From: Mycolicibacterium vulneris
GTDB taxonomy: Bacteria; Actinomycetota; Actinomycetes; Mycobacteriales; Mycobacteriaceae
Length of the DNA: 64,000 bases
Direction: 5' to 3'
Assembly (NCBI RefSeq): GCF_002104765.1
Contig: NZ_NCXM01000028.1
Location: forward strand, 1 to 64,000
Under the pieces are notes generated by a model. The model was not told the origin of the DNA. It ran no database searches and saw only the letters and a list, made by a program, of their open reading frames with translations. Both the position numbers and the translations under genes were made by a program. Shown piece by piece: positions 23,704 to 32,394 of this stretch (position 1 is the first letter of the stretch; every line of letters begins with the position of its first letter).

Positions 23704-26700
23704 ATGACGCATGCTTTGGTGCCTGCGGCGCCAGGCGGGGACATCGTTGTCGACGCTCCGCCCGAGCTGCCGTCCCCGGCATCGCCGGGCATGCTGCCAC
23801 GGTTACTGCCGATTGCGCTCTCGCTGGCGTGCATGGGCACCATGGCGGCGGTGTTCTCCACGGGGACCGGCATGACCCGCAACCCCGCGGTCCTGGCGCT
23901 GCCGGCGATGATGCTGGTTTCAACCGTGGTGACGGGGGTGACCGGTCGTGCTCGTCGGCGAGGCGGTGGGCTCGATGCAGATCGTGACCGGTATCTCGAT
24001 TATCTCAGCACCCTTAGTCGTTCCGTGTCCGAAATTGCTGTGGCACAACGCCGGTCATCGATCAGCCGGGACCCCGATCCCGACGTGCTGTGGACCCTGA
24101 TCGGCGGCCCACGAATGTGGGAGCGGCGGCCAACCGACGCCGACTTCGGCCTCGTGCGCGTCGGCATGGGAAGCCAGCCGCTCGCGCGCCGCCTGGTGGC
24201 CCCGCAATTTCCGCCGGAGCAGCTGCGCGATCCGGTCACCGCCATGGCACTTCAGCGCTTCCTGGACGCGCATTCGACGATCCGCGCCCCGGTCACGATC
24301 GATCTGCGTGCGGGAACGATCGTGACGATCGACGGCGAGCCGGGCGAGGTACGCGGGTTAGTGCGCGCGATTCTCTGCCAACTCGCCGTGCTGCATGCGC
24401 CAGACCAAATGCTGATCGCGGCCGCCGTCGACGACGACAAGCGCGGCCACTGGGATTGGCTCAAATGGCTTCCGCACAACCAACATCCGGTAGATGCCGA
24501 CGAGGTGGGTCCGGTACGGATGATCTACTCGAGTGCGGCGCAGGCGAGGGGTGCGCTCTCCGCGGTGCAAGGTCCCGAAGTCGTCGTGGTCGACGATCTC
24601 TCCGAGGTCGTCGATCCGTTCGTCGGCGCAACCATCATCGGGGCCGGCACCGGCGGCGGCGCACCGCTGAAACTTCGAACGCCCGCCCTGACCACACCGG
24701 GTTGGTGTCCCGACCAGATGAGCCCCATCGATGCGCTGATATGCGCGCGCAGGCTCGCCGGATACCACGCGCGCACGGACCGCCCGGGAAGCACCGGCCC
24801 CAATTGGCCAGAGCTGACCGGGCTTTCCACCCTGGACCGCTTCGAACCGACCGCGTTGTGGCGTCGCCAACGACACCGCGACCGCCTTCGGGTGCCGATC
24901 GGAACCACCATGGAGGATGTCCCACTCGAGCTGGACATCAAAGAGCCGGCCGAGGACGGGATGGGCCCACACGGGCTGTGCATCGGCGCCACCGGGTCGG
25001 GCAAGTCGGAGCTGCTTCGCACCATCGCACTGGGCATGATGGCGCACAACTCGCCGGAAACGCTCAACCTGCTGCTCGTCGACTTCAAAGGCGGCGCAAC
25101 ATTTCTTGACTATGCCCCGGCCCCACACGTAGCCGCGGTGATCACCAACCTGGCCGACGACGCGCCGCTGGTGGCCCGGATGCGCGATGCCCTGGCCGGC
25201 GAGATGAACCGTCGCCAGCAGCTGTTGCGAACGGCGGGCTGCGTCAGCGTCGCGGCTTACGAGCGGGCGCGCGAGGGTAGGGCGTGGGCCCCGCTGCCCA
25301 CGCTGTTCATCATCGTCGACGAGTTCTCCGAACTGCTCAGCCAGCATCCGGATTTCGCCGACATGTTCGTCGCGATCGGCCGCCTCGGCCGGTCGCTGGG
25401 TATGCACCTGCTGCTGGCCAGTCAGCGCCTCGATGAGGGACGGCTACGCGGACTGGAAGCCCACCTGTCATACCGGATGTGCCTGAAGACGCTGTCCGCC
25501 AACGAATCCCAAACCGTACTGGGTAGCCTCGACGCATATCGACTGCCCAGCACCCCTGGCGCCGGCTTCTTGCGCATCGGCGGCGGTGAACCGATTCGCT
25601 TCCAGGCGGCGCTGGTGTCGGCGCCGCTGCCGACGAACACGCCGGCCCGCGCGGCCACGGTGGGGGCGGGTTCGGTCCGGTCGTTCGGCACCCGGATCGT
25701 GGGAGCGGTCAGCCGCGCCACCGGGGAGAGCGGGACCCCCGAACGGACCATCTCGAGCGCTGTCCTGGACCGGCTGTCCGGTCAGGGGCCGCCGGCGCAC
25801 CGGGTCTGGCTGCCCCCGCTCGGGCCGGCGCCGGCGCTGCGCACCGTGCTGGCCGACGTCGCGTGCACGCCGGGGGGCCTGGCCGTGCCCATCGGTACCG
25901 TCGACCGGCCGCTCGATCAGTGCCGAGCGCCGCTGATGGTCGACATGTCGGGGGCCGCGGGCAATCTGGCGGTCATCGGCGCACCCCAATCGGGCAAGTC
26001 GACGGCGTTGCGCACGCTCGTCACCGCCCTGGCGGCCACGCATGATCCCGGCCAGGTGCAGTTCTACTGCCTGGATTTCGGTGGTGGGGCGCTGTCGGCG
26101 TTGCGCACGCTGCCGCATGTGGGTGCGGTCGCCGGGCGAGCGGAGCCGCTTCTCGTCGGCCGGATAGTCGCCGAATGCGAGTCGGTCGTTCGGCGCCGTG
26201 AAGCACTGTTCCGAGAGCATGGCATCGCGTCGATCGCCCAATACCGTCAGCGGCGCAGGGCCCTCGGCGCAGCCGGTGATCCGTTCGGGGACGTGTTCCT
26301 TGTCATCGACGGCTGGGCAAGCGTGCGCCAAGAATTCGGCACGCTGGAGGAGCCGATAAGCATGCTTGCGGCTCAAGGCCTTTCGTACGGCGTGCATGTG
26401 GCGTTGTCGGCGTCGCGGTGGGCCGAGGTACGGCCCTCACTGAGGGACCAGATCGGCACCCGCATCGAGTTACGGCTGGGCGATCCCGCGGACTCCGGAA
26501 TCGACCGAAAGACCGCGCAGCATGTGCCTCGTGACAGTCCGGGCCGTGGTCTTTCCCACGAGGGCCTGCACATGGTGATCGCCTTGCCCGTCGCCGAGGT
26601 GCCCGCCGGTGCGTCGGTCGCTCCGCCGATACCGCTGCTGCCCACGTATGTCGACCGCGAGACCGTGGTACGCCGGTCGGGCGCCGGGTTGGACAGGCGG

Positions 26701-27384
26701 ATACTGCTCGGCTTGGGGGAGCGCGAACTACAGCCAATTACAATAGATTTCGAGCGTGATTCGCATCTTCTCGTCCTCGGTGACAACGAGTGCGGGAAGA
26801 CCGCGACGCTGCGGACCTTGTGCCGGGAGATCGTCCGAACGAAGGCGCCCGCGCAAGCCCGGCTGTCGATCGTCGACTTTCGGCGCGCGCTGCTCGGTGT
26901 CGTCGAGTCGGAACATCTCGGCGGTTACGCTATATCGCCCGCCGCCCTGTCGGTGTTGCTGCCCGACCTGCTCGGGTCTCTGCAGGCGCGGATGCCGCCG
27001 CCCGATGCGAGCCAGGCCCAGTTGCGCAGTGGCTCCTGGTGGTCCGGACCGGACCTCTACGTCGTCGTCGATGACTACGACCTTGTCACCGGCCCGGCGG
27101 GCAATGTGCTGGCGCCGATCGTCGAATTCTTACCGTACGCGGCGGATCTGGGATTGCACCTGGTCATCGCGCGCCGCAGCGGTGGGCTCGAGCGGGCGAT
27201 GTTCGAGCCGCTGTTGGCGAGTTTGCGCGATCTCGGTTCCGCGTCTCTGATGATGAGCGGATGCCCGGCTGAGCGCGCATCGTTCGGTTCCACTGCGCCG
27301 CCGCGATTGCCGCCGGGCCGCGGCATCCTGACCACGCGGACCGGTGCCGACGAACTTGTCCAGGTTGCCTGGAGCGCGCCGTGA
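23704..27384 (+). CDS. eccC4: ESX-4 secretion ATPase EccC4
   Basis: A 1226-residue FtsK/SpoIIIE-type motor that recognises substrates and powers type VII export. Two N-terminal transmembrane helices (about residues 35-75) precede three ATPase domains: D1 with GATGSGKS near 428 and IIVDEFSELL, D2 with GAPQSGKS near 758 and VIDGWAS, D3 with GDNECGKT near 1024 and VVDDYD. D1 has the canonical Walker B with adjacent acidic residues. D2 lacks the catalytic Glu, as is common in EccC. GGGAGGTGCGAG precedes the ATG. It is divergent from eccD4 with a 126-bp gap, and is the ortholog of Rv3447c. Confidence 0.95.
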   Translation: MTHALVPAAPGGDIVVDAPPELPSPASPGMLPRLLPIALSLACMGTMAAVFSTGTGMTRNPAVLALPAMMLVSTVVTGVTGRARRRGGGLDADRDRYLDYLSTLSRSVSEIAVAQRRSSISRDPDPDVLWTLIGGPRMWERRPTDADFGLVRVGMGSQPLARRLVAPQFPPEQLRDPVTAMALQRFLDAHSTIRAPVTIDLRAGTIVTIDGEPGEVRGLVRAILCQLAVLHAPDQMLIAAAVDDDKRGHWDWLKWLPHNQHPVDADEVGPVRMIYSSAAQARGALSAVQGPEVVVVDDLSEVVDPFVGATIIGAGTGGGAPLKLRTPALTTPGWCPDQMSPIDALICARRLAGYHARTDRPGSTGPNWPELTGLSTLDRFEPTALWRRQRHRDRLRVPIGTTMEDVPLELDIKEPAEDGMGPHGLCIGATGSGKSELLRTIALGMMAHNSPETLNLLLVDFKGGATFLDYAPAPHVAAVITNLADDAPLVARMRDALAGEMNRRQQLLRTAGCVSVAAYERAREGRAWAPLPTLFIIVDEFSELLSQHPDFADMFVAIGRLGRSLGMHLLLASQRLDEGRLRGLEAHLSYRMCLKTLSANESQTVLGSLDAYRLPSTPGAGFLRIGGGEPIRFQAALVSAPLPTNTPARAATVGAGSVRSFGTRIVGAVSRATGESGTPERTISSAVLDRLSGQGPPAHRVWLPPLGPAPALRTVLADVACTPGGLAVPIGTVDRPLDQCRAPLMVDMSGAAGNLAVIGAPQSGKSTALRTLVTALAATHDPGQVQFYCLDFGGGALSALRTLPHVGAVAGRAEPLLVGRIVAECESVVRRREALFREHGIASIAQYRQRRRALGAAGDPFGDVFLVIDGWASVRQEFGTLEEPISMLAAQGLSYGVHVALSASRWAEVRPSLRDQIGTRIELRLGDPADSGIDRKTAQHVPRDSPGRGLSHEGLHMVIALPVAEVPAGASVAPPIPLLPTYVDRETVVRRSGAGLDRRILLGLGERELQPITIDFERDSHLLVLGDNECGKTATLRTLCREIVRTKAPAQARLSIVDFRRALLGVVESEHLGGYAISPAALSVLLPDLLGSLQARMPPPDASQAQLRSGSWWSGPDLYVVVDDYDLVTGPAGNVLAPIVEFLPYAADLGLHLVIARRSGGLERAMFEPLLASLRDLGSASLMMSGCPAERASFGSTAPPRLPPGRGILTTRTGADELVQVAWSAP

Positions 27385-28622
27385 GCGAACATCCCGCAAT
27401 CGTGGAAGCCGGGCCCAGCACGATCCGGCGGTTATGTTGCGCCACAAGCATCGTCGCGGACGACGAGACGGCCGAGATGGTTCGGGCGGCGCTGGATGCG
27501 CTTGACGACCGGGTGGCGCTGGTAGGGGAGCGGCCGGTGGCCGTCGATGCACTGTGGGAAGCCGCGTTGCGTTCGGCAAGTCGCGGCCACTGCGACGGAA
27601 CGATCGTCGTGCACCCGTCGTGGTGGTCGGCGGCGCGCATGGGCGTGGTGTGCGCGGCCGCGGCGGCCGTGGCCGGCCAAACGCACGCGCGATCGTCGTT
27701 GCTGATGCGGGCGTCCCGCGCCGCACCGGACGCGACGGCAGTGGTCGAAATCGCGGAGCGTCTGGTGGCGATCACCGCGGGCGAGGTCACGGCGATACCG
27801 CGCACGGCCGAGCCGCTTTGCGTCGCCCGCGACGTTGCGGACATCGTTGCGGCGACGGCGCCCGAAGCCGTGTTGATCGATACGCCGAGCGGTGTCGTTG
27901 GTGCGTCGGCGCTGGCACGGCTCATTGCCGACGCGGTGCGCAGCGCCGACCGGGACACCCCAGAAGTCTTTGAAATCAACGACATTCGGCTGGCGCGCGT
28001 CGCGCGGTCGGCCTACCCGGCAACCGCCCGGCGGTCGGGAACGGCCGCCACCGCGCCTGCCCGTGCCGGCCGAGCGCGCGGCCGGGTGCTAAGCGGGGTG
28101 GGGGCGGCCGCCATCGTGGTCGCCGCCGCGGCGCCGACCGCGGTGACGATGGGCCGACCCGGTGAGGTGGCGCGCACACCGGTGGAGACCGCGCCCACAA
28201 CGTTTCTGGTGGAAGGCCGGGTGGCGCTGTCGGTGCCGGCGACGTGGTCGTCGCAGCGGGTGGTCGGCGGACCGGGCTCGGCCCGGGTGCAGGTCACCTC
28301 GCCGACGGATCCCGACCTGGCCCTGCACATCACCCAGTCGCCGGTCGCCGGCGAGACCCTGAGCGGCACCGCCGAGCGGTTGAAGCGCGCGATCGATGCC
28401 GAGGCCCCCGGGGTGTTTGTCGACTTCAACCCGTCCGCAACCAGCGCCGGCCGACCGGCGGTGACTTATCGCGAAGTGCGTCCGGGGCATCACGTGCGCT
28501 GGACGGTGCTGCTGGACGGTCCCGTTCGGATCAGCATCGGTTGCCAGAGCCGGGCCGGCGACGAAAGCGCCGTCCACGGCGCCTGCGAGCAGGCGGTGCG
28601 GTCCGCCCACGCGATCGGATGA
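27381..28622 (+). CDS. Type VII secretion-associated protein, Rv3446c family
   Basis: A 413-residue protein whose GTG overlaps the eccC4 stop (GTGA). The N-terminal half is an Ala-rich soluble domain. One transmembrane helix lies at about 233-258 (VLSGVGAAAIVVAAAAP), followed by an extracytoplasmic domain of about 150 residues (VALSVPATWSSQRVV and onward). It sits between eccC4 and the Esx pair as in M. tuberculosis. Its role in secretion is unknown, and location and topology suggest an accessory membrane component. Confidence 0.88.
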   Translation: MSEHPAIVEAGPSTIRRLCCATSIVADDETAEMVRAALDALDDRVALVGERPVAVDALWEAALRSASRGHCDGTIVVHPSWWSAARMGVVCAAAAAVAGQTHARSSLLMRASRAAPDATAVVEIAERLVAITAGEVTAIPRTAEPLCVARDVADIVAATAPEAVLIDTPSGVVGASALARLIADAVRSADRDTPEVFEINDIRLARVARSAYPATARRSGTAATAPARAGRARGRVLSGVGAAAIVVAAAAPTAVTMGRPGEVARTPVETAPTTFLVEGRVALSVPATWSSQRVVGGPGSARVQVTSPTDPDLALHITQSPVAGETLSGTAERLKRAIDAEAPGVFVDFNPSATSAGRPAVTYREVRPGHHVRWTVLLDGPVRISIGCQSRAGDESAVHGACEQAVRSAHAIG

Positions 28623-28665
28623 AATTCGGTGGAACCGAAGGACTCGCCCCGGGGTCGTAGTTGGT

Positions 28666-28983
28666 ATGGCTGCTTCGAACTCGCTGAGCACCGACCTCGA
28701 CCTGATGCGGTCGGTGGCGGGTACCACCGACGCCCGCAACGAGGAAATCAGGGCGATGCTGCAGGCATTCGTCGGTCGCATGAACGGCGTGCCGCCCTCG
28801 GCCTGGGGTGGGCTCGCGGCGGCCCGCTTCAAAGACGTGATGGACCGCTGGAACGCCGAGTCACTGCGGCTCTATCACGCCCTCAACACCGTCGCGGACA
28901 CCATTCGGCACAACGCGGCCACCCTGCAGGAGGCCGGCGAGAACCATGCACACCACATCGCCGCCGCCGGCGGAAACCTGTGA
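28666..28983 (+). CDS. esxU: WXG100-family ESX-4 substrate EsxU
   Basis: A 105-residue helical hairpin protein with the W-x-G turn as WGG (PPSAWGGLAAARF, about residues 44-56). It is encoded 15 bp before esxT, the usual partner, so they probably form a heterodimer recognised by EccC4. No clear YxxxD/E export signal is visible at the C-terminus. It corresponds to Rv3445c. Confidence 0.9.
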   Translation: MAASNSLSTDLDLMRSVAGTTDARNEEIRAMLQAFVGRMNGVPPSAWGGLAAARFKDVMDRWNAESLRLYHALNTVADTIRHNAATLQEAGENHAHHIAAAGGNL

Positions 28984-28998
28984 CGAGAGAGGATCCCC

Positions 28999-29295
28999 GT
29001 GGACCCCGTGCTTTCCTATAACTTCGGCGAGATCGAACACTCGGTGCGCCAGGAGATCCACTCCACGTCGGCCCGCTTCAACGCCGCGCTCGACGAGCTG
29101 AGCTCGCAAATCGCGCCGCTGCGGCAGCTCTGGTCCAGTGAGGCGGCCGCCGCCTACCAGGCTGAGCAGCTGAAATGGCATCAGTCGGCGACCGCCCTCA
29201 ACGAGATACTTGCCGAGCTGGGAAATGCCGTGCGCGACGGTGCCGAAGAGGTGGCCAACGCCGACCGCCGGGCTGCCGGCATCTGGGCGCGGTAG
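28999..29295 (+). CDS. esxT: WXG100-family ESX-4 substrate EsxT (turn reads WSS)
   Basis: A 98-residue partner of EsxU, started by GTG 28999 after GAGAGGATCC. The two-helix pattern is clear, but the turn motif reads LWSSEAAAAY, so the Gly of WxG is Ser. The C-terminal helix (VANADRRAAGIWAR) has no YxxxD/E. It corresponds to Rv3444c and is the last gene of the ESX-4 unit before a strong hairpin. Confidence 0.9.
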   Translation: MDPVLSYNFGEIEHSVRQEIHSTSARFNAALDELSSQIAPLRQLWSSEAAAAYQAEQLKWHQSATALNEILAELGNAVRDGAEEVANADRRAAGIWAR

Positions 29296-29334
29296 CGGGC
29301 ATAGACCACCGCGCGGTCCTAGCCCGCGCCGTGA

Positions 29335-29379
29335 GACTGTGTGGTCCTGGCGGGGGAGAGCCGTCGGGACCACACAGTC
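29335..29379 (+). terminator. Perfect 13-bp stem terminator after esxT
   Basis: GACTGTGTGGTCC (29335-29347) pairs with GGACCACACAGTC (29367-29379) around a 19-nt loop, followed by ATTTTGACC. It separates the ESX-4 unit from rplM. It could also act as a leader structure for the rplM-rpsI transcript if a promoter lies upstream. Confidence 0.75.
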
Positions 29380-29543
29380 ATTTTGACCTGCGGGGATGGC
29401 GGTCGGTAAGCTGCTCCGTTGGCGTGCGGTACGCCGGGGCCTCGGGTCAATGTCGGTCGCCGAGACCAAGCCCTCGCCGCGAGCGCCTGACCGACCCCCG
29501 GGTCATACCGGGATCCACCCTCGAGAAGAAGAAGGTAAGCGCT

Positions 29544-29987
29544 GTGCCTACGTACACGCCAAAGGCGGGTGACACCACGAGGTCGTGGCACGTCATCGAC
29601 GCCACGGACGTGGTGCTTGGCCGCCTTGCCGTCGCGGCAGCCACCCTGTTGCGCGGCAAGCACAAGCCGACGTTCACCCCCAATGTCGACGGCGGTGACT
29701 TCGTCATCGTCATCAACGCCGACAAGGTCGCCTTCAGCGGCCAGAAGTTGGACAAGAAGCTGGCTTACCGCCACTCGGGGTATCCCGGCGGTCTGAGCAG
29801 CCGAACCATCCGCGAGCTGATGGACAAGCACCCCGACCGCGTCGTGGAGGACGCGATCGTCGGCATGCTGCCCAAGAACAAGCTGGCCCGGCAGATCGCG
29901 CGCAAGCTGCACGTCTACGCCGGCCCGACGCATCCCCACGCCGCACAACAGCCCGTTCCGTACGAGATCAAGCAGGTGGCCCAGTGA
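29544..29987 (+). CDS. rplM: 50S ribosomal protein L13
   Basis: 147 residues from GTG 29544 (MPTYTPKAGDTTRSWHVIDA), preceded by a GAAGAAGAAGG ribosome-binding region. This start matches M. tuberculosis RplM exactly. GRLAVAAATLLRGKHKP and SGYPGGL are characteristic. A longer open frame begins in esxT and is not used. The stop overlaps the rpsI start (GTGA). Confidence 0.96.
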   Translation: MPTYTPKAGDTTRSWHVIDATDVVLGRLAVAAATLLRGKHKPTFTPNVDGGDFVIVINADKVAFSGQKLDKKLAYRHSGYPGGLSSRTIRELMDKHPDRVVEDAIVGMLPKNKLARQIARKLHVYAGPTHPHAAQQPVPYEIKQVAQ

Positions 29988-30532
29988 CCGAAACGCCCGA
30001 GGCCTTGGAAAACCCCGAAAACCCGGAGAACCCGGACACCCCAGAAGTCGCAGAGACCGTCGAGGTCGTCGCCGAGGTGACCGAAGCCCCGGTCGAGGCC
30101 TCTGAGACCGCGGAAGCCCCCGCGCCCGCCGAGTCCTTCGTGTTCGACCGGCCCATCCAGACCGTCGGCCGCCGCAAGGAGGCCGTGGTGCGGGTGCGCC
30201 TGGTGCCCGGCACGGGCAAGTTCAACCTGAACGGCCGCACCCTGGAGGGCTACTTCCCCAACAAGGTGCACCAGCAGCTCATCAAGGCGCCGCTGGTCAC
30301 CGTCGACCGGGTGGACGCCTTCGACATCTACGCGCTGCTGCACGGCGGCGGCCCGTCGGGGCAGGCCGGCGCGCTGCGTCTGGGCATCGCCCGGGCGCTG
30401 ATCCTGGCCCAGCCCGAGGACCGGCCCCCGCTGAAGAAGGCCGGCTTCCTCACCCGTGACCCGCGTGCCACCGAGCGCAAGAAGTACGGCCTGAAGAAGG
30501 CCCGTAAGGCGCCTCAGTACAGCAAGCGCTGA
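29984..30532 (+). CDS. rpsI: 30S ribosomal protein S9 with acidic N-terminal extension
   Basis: A 182-residue protein. Residues 55-182 are normal S9 (QTVGRRKEAVVRVRL and the basic end KKARKAPQYSKR that reaches the P site). The first 50 residues are a Glu/Pro/Ala-rich extension with ENP repeats (LENPENPENPD), longer than in most bacteria but known in mycobacteria. Its GTG is coupled to rplM by a GTGA overlap. Confidence 0.95.
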   Translation: MTETPEALENPENPENPDTPEVAETVEVVAEVTEAPVEASETAEAPAPAESFVFDRPIQTVGRRKEAVVRVRLVPGTGKFNLNGRTLEGYFPNKVHQQLIKAPLVTVDRVDAFDIYALLHGGGPSGQAGALRLGIARALILAQPEDRPPLKKAGFLTRDPRATERKKYGLKKARKAPQYSKR

Positions 30533-30544
30533 TCAGCCGTCGCT

Positions 30545-30589
30545 AACTGGCCACAACTTGGCATCGTCATGCACAAGTTGTGGCCGGTT
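30545..30589 (+). terminator. 16-bp stem terminator after rpsI
   Basis: AACTGGCCACAACTTG (30545-30560) pairs with CAAGTTGTGGCCGGTT (30574-30589) with a single G-T pair and a 13-nt loop. There is no U-tract, which is typical of mycobacterial hairpin terminators. It starts 13 bp after the rpsI stop. Confidence 0.75.
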
Positions 30590-30613
30590 GCGGCGTGTCT
30601 GCGCCCAGACGCG

Positions 30614-30640
30614 GCCCGTTTCGTCCACAAAGGAACGGGC
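30614..30640 (+). promoter_or_regulatory. Hairpin in the glmM leader
   Basis: GCCCGTTTC (30614-30622) can pair with GGAACGGGC (30632-30640), a 9-bp stem with one G-T pair, about 40 bp before the glmM ATG. It could be an mRNA leader fold or a processing site. I could not match it to a known riboswitch class. Confidence 0.35.
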
Positions 30641-30681
30641 ACGTTAGGTGCAAGCCCGACAACTGTGAGAGGTTTGGTCGC

Positions 30682-32019
30682 ATGGGTCGACTATTCGGCA
30701 CCGACGGTGTCCGTGGGGTCGCCAATCGCGAGCTGACCGCCGAGCTGGCACTGGCGCTGGGCTCCGCGGCGGCGCGGCACCTGGCGAGCGCTCCGGCACC
30801 GGGCCGGCGGGTAGCCGTGATCGGCCGCGATCCGCGGGCCAGCGGCGAAATGCTCGAGGCGGCGGTGATCGCCGGGCTGACCAGTCAGGGCGTCGACGCG
30901 CTGCGCGTCGGGGTGCTGCCCACCCCCGCGGTGGCCTACCTGACCGGTGCCTACGACGCCGACTTCGGGGTGATGATCTCGGCGTCGCACAACCCGATGC
31001 CCGACAACGGCATCAAGATCTTCGGCCCCGGCGGCCGCAAGCTCGATGACGTCACCGAGGACCAGATCGAGGCGTTGCTGGAGGTCGATCCCGGGTTGCG
31101 TCCGGTCGGCGCGGGGATCGGCCGGGTCATCGACGCCGAGGACTCGGCCGACCGCTACCTGCGCCACCTCAGCAAGGCCAGCACGCTGCGCCTCGACGGA
31201 CTGACCGTGGTGGTGGACTGCGCCCACGGCGCGGCCTCCGCGGTGGCCCCGCGCGCCTACCGCGCCGCCGGTGCCCGGGTGATCGCGATCAACGCCGACC
31301 CCAACGGGCTCAACATCAACGACAACTGCGGCTCCACTCACCTGGACTCGCTGCGCGCGGCCGTCGTCGCGCACCGCGCTGACCTGGGCCTGGCCCACGA
31401 CGGGGACGCCGACCGCTGCCTGGCGATCGACGCTGACGGCAACCTGGTCGACGGCGACCACATCATGGTGGTGCTCGCCCTGGCGATGCACGAGGCCGAC
31501 GAGCTGGCGTCCAAGACGCTGGTCGCCACCGTGATGAGCAACCTGGGGCTGCACCTGGCCATGCGCTCGGCCGGAATCACGGTGCGCACCACCGGTGTTG
31601 GCGACCGCTACGTGGTGGAGGAGCTGCGGGCCGGCGACTTCAGCCTGGGCGGCGAGCAGTCCGGGCACATCGTGATGCCCGCGCTGGGTTCCACCGGCGA
31701 CGGCATCGTCACCGGCCTGCGGCTGATGACCCGCATGGTCCAGACCGGCTCGTCGCTGGCCGCGCTGGCCTCGGCGATGCAGACGCTGCCGCAGGTGCTG
31801 ATCAACGTCACCGTGGCCGATAAGGACATCGCAGCCGCGGCGCCCGCGGTGCAGACCGCCCTCGGGCAGGCCGAGGCGGAACTGGGCGATACCGGACGAA
31901 TCCTGTTGCGCCCCTCGGGAACCGAGCCGATGATCCGCGTCATGGTGGAAGCGCCCGAAAAAGAGATAGCTCAGCGGGTCGCCACCCGCGTCGCCGAAGC
32001 GGTCAGCGACGCCCTCTGA
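30682..32019 (+). CDS. glmM: Phosphoglucosamine mutase
   Basis: A 445-residue enzyme that converts glucosamine-6-phosphate to glucosamine-1-phosphate on the way to UDP-GlcNAc. It starts MGRLFGTDGVRGVAN. The phosphorylated serine is S102 in MISASHNPMPDNG, the Mg-binding loop is HDGDADRC, and the C-terminal phosphate-binding loop is RPSGTEPMIRVM. I placed the start at ATG 30682 rather than the longer open frame. It corresponds to Rv3441c. glmS, which makes its substrate, lies 4.5 kb downstream. Confidence 0.96.
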   Translation: MGRLFGTDGVRGVANRELTAELALALGSAAARHLASAPAPGRRVAVIGRDPRASGEMLEAAVIAGLTSQGVDALRVGVLPTPAVAYLTGAYDADFGVMISASHNPMPDNGIKIFGPGGRKLDDVTEDQIEALLEVDPGLRPVGAGIGRVIDAEDSADRYLRHLSKASTLRLDGLTVVVDCAHGAASAVAPRAYRAAGARVIAINADPNGLNINDNCGSTHLDSLRAAVVAHRADLGLAHDGDADRCLAIDADGNLVDGDHIMVVLALAMHEADELASKTLVATVMSNLGLHLAMRSAGITVRTTGVGDRYVVEELRAGDFSLGGEQSGHIVMPALGSTGDGIVTGLRLMTRMVQTGSSLAALASAMQTLPQVLINVTVADKDIAAAAPAVQTALGQAEAELGDTGRILLRPSGTEPMIRVMVEAPEKEIAQRVATRVAEAVSDAL

Positions 32020-32061
32020 TCTCCCCGGAACCCCACCGCGCCCGCGGGCGTCGGATAAGGC

Positions 32062-32391
32062 ATGAAATTCGTTGGGGGAACATGCCCGCTAGCCATCGCG
32101 CGCACGCAGATCGACGTGCCGGCGGCGCAGCGGGTCGCTAACCAATTCGCGATGGCGGCTGAATTCATCGACCGCGCGGTCAGCGACCACCTGTCCAGGC
32201 TGGCTTTCGGTGGCGCCAACGCGGGCCGGGAGCACGCCGCGCGCGGGGACGCGCTGCGCGTCGAGTTGGAGCGGCTGGTGGCGCAGGTGTCGCAGTGGTC
32301 GCGCGCGTCGGCCGAGATCGCCGCCGCGCTGCGGTCCAGCGCCGAGCGCTACGCCGACGCCGAACTGTATGCCGCGGCGCGGATCGCCTAG
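32062..32391 (+). CDS. EspC-like small helical protein (Rv3440c-like)
   Basis: A 109-residue protein, largely helical and Ala-rich, resembling the EspC/DUF2580 class of type VII-associated proteins. It ends with Y97-ADA-E101 (RYADAELY), which fits the YxxxD/E secretion signal. It stops three bases before the next gene, which carries a WxG motif, so the two could form a secreted pair. The function is inferred from motif and neighbourhood. It is separated from the ESX-4 genes by rplM, rpsI and glmM. Confidence 0.72.
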   Translation: MKFVGGTCPLAIARTQIDVPAAQRVANQFAMAAEFIDRAVSDHLSRLAFGGANAGREHAARGDALRVELERLVAQVSQWSRASAEIAAALRSSAERYADAELYAAARIA

Positions 32392-32394
32392 CCC

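Noticed and set aside
30614..30680. A cobalamin-type or other riboswitch before glmM
   Set aside because: A short stretch (GTGCAAGCCCGACAAC) looks riboswitch-like, but the required B12-box and multi-stem core are absent. Only a 9-bp hairpin is supported.
32131..32145. Third copy of the 40-bp ribosomal-operon repeat
   Set aside because: GCGCAGCGGGTCGC inside the Rv3440c-like gene matches only the last 14 bases and is coding sequence.
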